From assembly GCA_900546645.1 (NCBI GenBank), contig URDR01000010.1, positions 1-47,262 of the forward strand: a stretch of DNA of 47,262 nucleotides. The letters are read 5' to 3'. The translations under genes and the position numbers were made by a program. Of this stretch, positions 41,800 to 47,262 are shown one piece after another. Position 1 is the stretch's first letter. Every line of letters starts with the position of its first letter. The notes under the pieces are model-generated. The model did no database searches, was not told the DNA's origin, and saw nothing but the letters and a program-made list of their open reading frames with translations. Source of the stretch: an uncultured Bacteroides sp. (GTDB lineage: Bacteria > Bacteroidota > Bacteroidia > Bacteroidales > Bacteroidaceae).

Positions 41800-42401
41800 G
41801 ACTCAGCCTCCTTTCTCTTTTCCTGGATCGACTTCAGAATCTTCTGTGACGATTTTGACAAATTCTCTTCGTCTTCCATGAAACGTTTAATTTTTCTCAG
41901 TGCATCTTGATAGCCAGGTATCTGAACCTTCTCAAAAAGATTAACTTTCTGAGTCGTTTTTTTACGCGCATGTTCTAACAAACTCAATTTAGCAAGTGTA
42001 AACTCCCGCTCAATAGCAGTCTGTGCCAAACCTTTCAACAAATGAATGCCGTCAGCATACCATTTTGGAGCACAAAACAAACTAAAAGGACGGATTGCAA
42101 AGTCAACCTCTTCCAATAAAGGAACCCGTACTCCTGCAATTTTACGAACGCCTAAATGAACATCTTTCACTTTAATCAATGAAGCGTCAAATTCATTCCA
42201 GAGTGCGAACATGGCTTCATACGCCTGAATCTGCTGCTCCAAGCGCTCCTCTAACTCTCCAGCTTCAGTCTTGCACCGCTTTACCTCAAGGCGTAACGCA
42301 CTTTCCTTATTCTTAATGATAGGCAACGTACGCACGCGAATCTTGAGCTGCTTTTCAAGTTGCTGCAACGAGGTTTTATTATATTGAAATTTTATAGCCA
42401 T
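41796..42401 (-). CDS. V-type ATPase subunit D (central shaft)
   Basis: This 201-residue subunit is a long helical pair, with N- and C-terminal helices flanking a short middle part (FQYNKTSLQQLEKQLKIRVRTLP at the start; LFEKVQIPGYQDALRKIKRFMEDEE near the end), as in other D subunits. It turns inside the A/B hexamer and drives the K ring. It lies 19 bp behind subunit B and overlaps subunit I. Confidence 0.9.
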   Translation of the reverse strand: MAIKFQYNKTSLQQLEKQLKIRVRTLPIIKNKESALRLEVKRCKTEAGELEERLEQQIQAYEAMFALWNEFDASLIKVKDVHLGVRKIAGVRVPLLEEVDFAIRPFSLFCAPKWYADGIHLLKGLAQTAIEREFTLAKLSLLEHARKKTTQKVNLFEKVQIPGYQDALRKIKRFMEDEENLSKSSQKILKSIQEKRKEAES

Positions 42402-42420
42402 TCTCTGTCAAATTAATGAA

Positions 42421-43740
42421 TTACTTCTTCCAGTGTTGATCTACAAATTCCTTCTTGATGTTAACTTCTTCCGGCTTAAAGTATTTGCTAAACAAGCCCC
42501 AAGTCACATCCAACATTTCAGTTGTATTCAAGTTTACATCAATAGCCAATAACTGGTTTGCATAGTCTTTAGCAAAAGCCAAAGCACGCTCATCATAATT
42601 TGTCAAATCAAAACCATTCTCCATTTTTGTCTTCGCATTGGCTGCATCTGCATACAGACGCACCGCAGCATTCATTACCTGAGGATGGTCTTTACGGGTT
42701 TTTTTACCACTAACCAGCTGCTTCAAACGAGACAATGAACGGAACGGGTCAACAATCACCTTACCTATATCACTGTCACGACGCAAGAACAACTGTCCTT
42801 CAGTAATATATCCGGTATTATCGGGTACGGCATGCGTAATATCACCTCCCGACAAGGTAGTTACAGCAATAATTGTAATTGAACCTCCGCTTGGGAACTG
42901 CACTGCCTTCTCATAAATTTTAGCAAGGTCAGAGTATAAAGAACCTGGCATAGAGTCCTTTGACGGAATCTGATCCATACGGTTTGACACAATCGCCAGC
43001 GCATCTGCATAAGAAGTCATGTCGGTAAGCAATACCAAGACCTTCTGATTATGCTCCACAGCAAAATATTCAGCAGCGGTCAATGCCATATCCGGAATCA
43101 ACAAGCGTTCTACCGGAGGGTTCTCCGTGGTATTAACAAAACTGATAATACGGTCAAGCGCACCTGCATTTGAGAATACATTTTTAAAGTAAAGGTAGTC
43201 ATCGTTCGTCATACCCATACCTCCCAAAATAATTTTATCTGTTTCAGCACGCAAGGCTACATTAGCCATAACCTGGTTAAACGGCTGGTCAGGATCGGCA
43301 AAAAAAGGAATCTTCTGTCCGGAAACCAATGTATTATTCAAATCAATACCCGCTATACCAGTAGCAATTAATTCTGAAGGCTGTTTACGACGGACTGGAT
43401 TTACTGAAGGGCCACCGATTTCTACTTCCGTACCCTCAATTTCCGGTCCTCCATCAATCGGGTCACCAAATGCGTTAAAAAAACGTCCAGCAAGCTGCTC
43501 GCTCACCTTCAATGTAGGAGATTTGCCCAAGAATACCACTTCTGCATTAGTAGGAATACCTTCTGTACCCTCAAACACCTGAAGTGTCACTTCATCTCCG
43601 GCAATCTTCACCACCTGAGCCAGTTTACCATTAACCATAGCCAACTCGTCATAGCCTACCCCAGTAGCTTTCAACGAACAGGTAGCCTTTGTAATCTGGC
43701 TAATTTTCGTATATATCTTTTGAAAAGCTTTTGTTGCCAT
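42421..43740 (-). CDS. atpB: V-type ATPase subunit B
   Basis: This 439-residue non-catalytic subunit has an N-terminal beta-barrel, then the nucleotide-fold domain without a P-loop (the position reads TLVSGQKIPFFADPD), MALTAAEYFAVEHNQKVLVLLTDMTSYADALAIVSN, and the SKDSMPGSLYSDLAKIYEKA stretch, all typical of B subunits. It alternates with A in the headpiece. It is 28 bp after subunit A. Confidence 0.94.
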   Translation of the reverse strand: MATKAFQKIYTKISQITKATCSLKATGVGYDELAMVNGKLAQVVKIAGDEVTLQVFEGTEGIPTNAEVVFLGKSPTLKVSEQLAGRFFNAFGDPIDGGPEIEGTEVEIGGPSVNPVRRKQPSELIATGIAGIDLNNTLVSGQKIPFFADPDQPFNQVMANVALRAETDKIILGGMGMTNDDYLYFKNVFSNAGALDRIISFVNTTENPPVERLLIPDMALTAAEYFAVEHNQKVLVLLTDMTSYADALAIVSNRMDQIPSKDSMPGSLYSDLAKIYEKAVQFPSGGSITIIAVTTLSGGDITHAVPDNTGYITEGQLFLRRDSDIGKVIVDPFRSLSRLKQLVSGKKTRKDHPQVMNAAVRLYADAANAKTKMENGFDLTNYDERALAFAKDYANQLLAIDVNLNTTEMLDVTWGLFSKYFKPEEVNIKKEFVDQHWKK

Positions 43741-43768
43741 CTTTATTCACTGATTATAAGGTTTTTCG

Positions 43769-45526
43769 TTATTTGGTTTTTCTTTCGGCAACCAAATCCT
43801 GTAACTGTCTTTGGAATTCCACATACTGCTCCGAGCGGAAACGAGCATAGTTCATCTGCTTACAGATATTAATCATTTTCTTAAAGTAATCCATTACTTC
43901 AATAAAATTGTCAAACTCAAAATCAGCATGACAAATATCAATAATCATATTTACTATTTCCTCCTGACGCTCCATTGGAGTAACCGCATCTACCTCGTCG
44001 AATGCATCCTGCTGCAGAATGACAAAGTCTATCAGTTCTGATTTCCAGAAAATCACATGATATTCTACCGGAACACCATCATCGCCCAAAATATTAATCT
44101 GTTCGGCTATTTCCTTTCCACGAAGCAGGCGTGTTTTCAATTCATTAACCTTACCAATCCATTCTCCGTTGATACGCTCAGTAATATAATCCTCAAATTC
44201 CGGATACTCCAAATACTTAGAATATGAATCGATTGGATTTACTGCCGGGTAACGTTTACGGTCTGCACGCTCTTGCTCCAATGCATAGAAACAACGTGCC
44301 ACTTTCTTTGTATTTTCAGTAACAGGTTCTTTTAAGTTACCTCCGGCAGGCGATACAGTCCCGATGAAAGTAATAGAACCGGTGGCACCGTTATATAAGT
44401 GAACAAAACCGGCGCGACCATAGAAGTTGGAAATAATAGCAGATATATCCATAGGGAATGCATCCGGACCAGGCAACTCTTCCATACGGTTCGACATTTC
44501 ACGCAAAGCCTGTGCCCAACGAGAGGTTGAGTCTGCCATCAACAAAACTTTCAACCCCATTGCACGGTAAAATTCTGCCATAGTCATAGCTGTATAAACT
44601 GAGGCCTCACGAGCTGCAACCGGCATGTTTGATGTATTTGCCACAATAATTGTACGCTCCATCAACTTACGTCCCGTATGAGGGTCAACCAGTTCAGGGA
44701 ATTCAGTAAAGATTTCAACAACCTCATTGGCACGCTCACCACAGGCGGCAATAATCACAATATCAGCTTCAGCTTGTTTTGAAATTGCATGCTGAAGTAC
44801 GGTCTTTCCCGTACCAAACGGTCCCGGAATAAAGCCTGTTCCACCTTCTACTATCGGATTAACCGTATCTATCACACGCACTCCAGTTTCTAACAACTTA
44901 TAAGGACGGGGCTTTTCTTTATAATTCGTCATAGCCTTTTTTACGGGCCATTTCTGAATCATATTCACAGAAATTTCTTTTCCGTCTTTATCAGAAAGCA
45001 CAGCAACGGTATCTTCAATCGTATATTCACCTTCCGCAACGATCGATTTCACTTTGCAAGTTCCATTCAACTGAAATGGAGCCATAATTTTCAAAGGCTG
45101 ATGGTTTTCTTCCACCTCACCTAACCATGTTGATGCTTCTACTTCATCTCCTACTTTGACAATCGGCTTAAAATGCCATTTCTTTTCCTTGTTCAAGGGG
45201 TAAGTATATTGTCCACGTTTCAAGAATACACCTTCCATTTTATCAAGGTCATTCTGCAAGCCATCATAGTTTTTTGACAGCATACCGGGACCCAAAGTCA
45301 CTTCTAACATATGTCCGGTAAATTCAGCTTCGGCTCCCACCTTCAGCCCACGTGTGCTTTCAAAAACCTGCACATATACATTTTTACCGACAACTTTGAT
45401 TACCTCTGCCATCAAACGGTCGCCACCAGTCGAAATGTAACAGATTTCATTCTGCGCTACCGGACCGTCAACCGTCAATGTAACCATATTGGCAATCACA
45501 CCTAAAACTGTTCCTTTTGTTGCCAT
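43769..45526 (-). CDS. atpA: V-type ATPase catalytic subunit A
   Basis: This 585-residue catalytic subunit has the N-terminal barrel, the extra non-homologous insert of V-type A subunits (about 110-190), and Walker A GPFGTGKTVLQHA with GPFGTGKT at 235-242. The Walker B/DTSR region reads LKVLLMADSTSRWAQALREMSNRMEELPG. The length is normal. It hydrolyses or makes ATP at the A/B interface. It lies in the order E-DUF2764-A-B-D-I-K used by Bacteroidetes operons. Confidence 0.95.
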   Translation of the reverse strand: MATKGTVLGVIANMVTLTVDGPVAQNEICYISTGGDRLMAEVIKVVGKNVYVQVFESTRGLKVGAEAEFTGHMLEVTLGPGMLSKNYDGLQNDLDKMEGVFLKRGQYTYPLNKEKKWHFKPIVKVGDEVEASTWLGEVEENHQPLKIMAPFQLNGTCKVKSIVAEGEYTIEDTVAVLSDKDGKEISVNMIQKWPVKKAMTNYKEKPRPYKLLETGVRVIDTVNPIVEGGTGFIPGPFGTGKTVLQHAISKQAEADIVIIAACGERANEVVEIFTEFPELVDPHTGRKLMERTIIVANTSNMPVAAREASVYTAMTMAEFYRAMGLKVLLMADSTSRWAQALREMSNRMEELPGPDAFPMDISAIISNFYGRAGFVHLYNGATGSITFIGTVSPAGGNLKEPVTENTKKVARCFYALEQERADRKRYPAVNPIDSYSKYLEYPEFEDYITERINGEWIGKVNELKTRLLRGKEIAEQINILGDDGVPVEYHVIFWKSELIDFVILQQDAFDEVDAVTPMERQEEIVNMIIDICHADFEFDNFIEVMDYFKKMINICKQMNYARFRSEQYVEFQRQLQDLVAERKTK

Positions 45527-45541
45527 TCTATATTTTTTTTA

Positions 45542-46381
45542 CTATTTTCTAAATTCTTCCGGAATTTGAACATCCTCTTTCAAATTCTGAATCATCTGCC
45601 GGAATAATTCCTTTCCTTTTTCCTTATCTAAGCGCGTCCACCGTTCCACCATATCCAACTGTAACAGGAAAACAAATAAACGCTCAACCGTAAAGTAATG
45701 AAAAAAAGCTTCATTCTCCAACCAGTTCCATTTCAGCAAATCCACTTTTTTCTCACGTTCAACCAACTCTTCTGTGTCTGCAATACGTTGCAACGGCTCA
45801 AAATAATCCACAATTTCATTCAAGCCAAAGTCACGAGCATTCGATGTGCGAAGAGCTTCACAAACATCAGTATACCCTACTATACAATCGGCTACATCCA
45901 TCTTATATTTGCGTGCTGACAAGGCTGCCAGAATATTATTCAAGTTCAAATTAAACTCAAACCATGCAGCAAAGAATTTATTCTTACACTTCATAGCATA
46001 AGCATAATATTCAGCAGCCAACATATCTTCAGCAAGATGCAGTTCTTCCGGCTGCAAAGAACTATAAGAAGAAATAAAACGATGGAAATAAGCAGGATAC
46101 TTCTTATCAGGAGAATCACCGGTACGTACTGTGTCAATCAAATCCAACAGTTCGTCAGGATAAAAAAGTCCCTGTTCTTTTATAACTGCATCCTTATTTT
46201 TCAGTAAGGTTAACAAGTTGGCATTATCAAGCTGAAGATAAAATAAATCAATCAATTTCTTATCATCAGCAGTCAATGAAGGATACAATTCTGTTCGAAA
46301 GGTTGACACTGCGTAACTCAATTTACCATCCTCCAATGAAAGTTCAGGCAAACCAGCTACCAGATAATAATAAGCACTCAT
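45542..46381 (-). CDS. DUF2764 family protein in the subunit C position
   Basis: This 279-residue, helix-rich soluble protein begins MSAYYYLVAGLPELSLEDGK and matches the DUF2764 family found between subunits E and A in Bacteroidetes V-ATPase operons. The sequence (LLTLLKNKDAVIKEQG, FFAAWFEFNLNLNNILAALSARKYK) is reminiscent of the three-lobed C/d subunit that caps the rotor, suggesting it is the C equivalent; this is inference. It is 15 bp before subunit A. Confidence 0.8.
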   Translation of the reverse strand: MSAYYYLVAGLPELSLEDGKLSYAVSTFRTELYPSLTADDKKLIDLFYLQLDNANLLTLLKNKDAVIKEQGLFYPDELLDLIDTVRTGDSPDKKYPAYFHRFISSYSSLQPEELHLAEDMLAAEYYAYAMKCKNKFFAAWFEFNLNLNNILAALSARKYKMDVADCIVGYTDVCEALRTSNARDFGLNEIVDYFEPLQRIADTEELVEREKKVDLLKWNWLENEAFFHYFTVERLFVFLLQLDMVERWTRLDKEKGKELFRQMIQNLKEDVQIPEEFRK

Positions 46382-46386
46382 ATTTT

Positions 46387-46980
46387 TTATTTAAAAAGCA
46401 TTTCCACTAAGCGAGGGCGAAGAAAATCCTTAAAATAATTTACCAATTCTTCCTCACCAAAGTTCACCTTATAAGAACCATCTGCCGGTGATATAGAAAA
46501 CAGTGCTTTCATTCCATTCACAGATTCTATTTCCACGCCCTTATCAAGTAAAGATTTCGCATGTGACGCAAAATATTTTTTCAAAGAATCTGCATCTTTT
46601 ACAGCTATTACAACAGGCTCATCAGCTGACCACTGTGAAGCTAAAGCTACGATGAATTTGTTAAAGAAGTCCTTATCTGAAACAAACCCTTTAACTGCAT
46701 CCGAAACGGTTTGGTTTGTCAGCAGGTTAGAGATTTCTGTTTTTAGGGCATTTACAGCCTGTCCCGCAAACAACTTTAATTCAGACTTCGTATTATCACT
46801 CAGTTCATCTGCCGACTTTTGCGCTTCAGCGAGTATCTGCTCTGCTTTTTTTTGTGCTTCCTCCAGCACTTTTTGAGCTTCCTGATGTGCTTCATTTACG
46901 AGTCGCTGTGCTTCTTCATTGCCTTTTTCCACACCTTCTCGATAAATCTTATCAGTCAGCTCTTGAATTTTATTTTCCAT
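46387..46980 (-). CDS. V-type ATPase subunit E (peripheral stalk)
   Basis: This 197-residue protein has a long Ala/Glu/Gln-rich coiled coil at about 5-75 (KGNEEAQRLVNEAHQEAQKV, EEAQKKAEQILAEAQKSADE) followed by a globular C-terminal domain that binds the headpiece. It is the first gene of the operon. No separate G/H or F subunit gene is found in the operon. Confidence 0.88.
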   Translation of the reverse strand: MENKIQELTDKIYREGVEKGNEEAQRLVNEAHQEAQKVLEEAQKKAEQILAEAQKSADELSDNTKSELKLFAGQAVNALKTEISNLLTNQTVSDAVKGFVSDKDFFNKFIVALASQWSADEPVVIAVKDADSLKKYFASHAKSLLDKGVEIESVNGMKALFSISPADGSYKVNFGEEELVNYFKDFLRPRLVEMLFK

Positions 46981-47048
46981 GGCATATATATTTTTTTAAA
47001 AACTACGCATTGTTTTCTTCCTAAAGGATAAATATTTATTCACGGTCT

Positions 47049-47056
47049 CAAATATA
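47049..47056 (-). promoter_or_regulatory. -7 box of the V-ATPase operon
   Basis: TATATTTG on the minus strand matches TAnnTTTG; CTTG lies 18 nt upstream. The leader would be about 60 nt. Confidence 0.5.
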
Positions 47057-47206
47057 GTAAATTCAAAGTATATTCAAGAACTTTTCATCTTTTATTTTAA
47101 CTAGAAGGGGATAAATCAACTCAGGACAATAGAAATGCAATATAAATATAACAAAGTAGAGATTTATTAAACTTCGAAATGGATTACACTCCGAACAGGC
47201 AGGTAC

Positions 47207-47242
47207 AAAAAAAAGTCCCCGGCCTTGAATAAGACCGGGGAC
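47207..47242 (-). terminator. Intrinsic terminator, probably of an rRNA operon
   Basis: Minus strand: GTCCCCGG pairs with CCGGGGAC, with a small inner stem, followed by TTTTTTTT. It ends a transcript coming from the right of the window. Confidence 0.8.
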
Positions 47243-47249
47243 CTGGTAA

Positions 47250-47262
47250 AACGGCGACTACC
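47250..47262 (-). rRNA. rrf: Possible 3' end of a 5S rRNA gene (partial)
   Basis: On the minus strand the window starts GGTAGTCGCCG, resembling the 3' tail of 5S rRNA (as in GAGUAGGUAGUCGCC), and a strong GC-rich terminator follows. Only this tail lies in the window, so the call is tentative. Confidence 0.35.

Overview
The window looks like chromosomal DNA of a gut Bacteroidales bacterium (Bacteroides or Phocaeicola-like). The reasons are a SusC/SusD pair, a NigD-like lipoprotein, a GT3-type glycogen synthase with a short phosphorylase, a V-type ATPase operon with a DUF2764 protein in place of subunit C, and many promoters of the Bacteroides type (TTTG, about 19 nt, TAnnTTTG). No tRNA or complete mobile element is seen.

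Layout. (1) 78-4475, minus strand: a probable phage-defence island with an XRE-type regulator, a small ORF broken by an amber codon, an AIPR-family protein and a DEAD/DEAH helicase with C-terminal WG-like repeats. The last two are joined by a TAATG stop/start overlap. A GC-richer, structured, intron-like stretch lies upstream (about 4620-5051). (2) 5374-11095: housekeeping and accessory genes: a MATE exporter, RecD2 helicase, a radical SAM/SPASM protein and a LacX-type mutarotase. (3) 11146-17190: a surface-polysaccharide block with a Wza-like export protein carrying six SLBB repeats, a WecA/TagO-type initiating transferase, RmlA and RmlC. Its 560-bp upstream region holds a tandem array of 22-bp palindromic units and a likely small RNA on the minus strand. 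(4) 17277-22599, minus strand: a DUF368 membrane protein, GuaA, a PepSY-like periplasmic protein and an OmpR/histidine-kinase pair. (5) 22788-33917, minus strand: a polysaccharide-utilisation locus with SusC, SusD, GH29 fucosidase, a CBM9 plus GHL10-like hydrolase, a PNGase F-like amidase and a NigD-like lipoprotein. (6) 34690-38965: glycogen phosphorylase and glycogen synthase. (7) 39501-46980: V-ATPase operon E-DUF2764-A-B-D-I-K. The right edge appears to be the terminator and 3' end of a 5S rRNA gene lying mostly outside the window.

How it fits together. The PUL reads as a system for host or plant N-glycoproteins: the PNGase F-like lipoprotein would release N-glycans, the fucosidase would remove fucose, the GHL10-like enzyme would act on the remaining glycan or another linkage, and SusCD would import the products. 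No dedicated PUL regulator is present; long leader and intergenic hairpins may set expression levels. The V-ATPase rotor subunit keeps all five Na+-ligand residues known from Enterococcus hirae NtpK, which suggests Na+ coupling.

The least explained signals are the three intergenic arrays with 21-23 bp period (11368, 20525, 34431), the small RNA unit at about 11441-11505, the AIPR-helicase pair with its broken small ORF, and several long leader hairpins.
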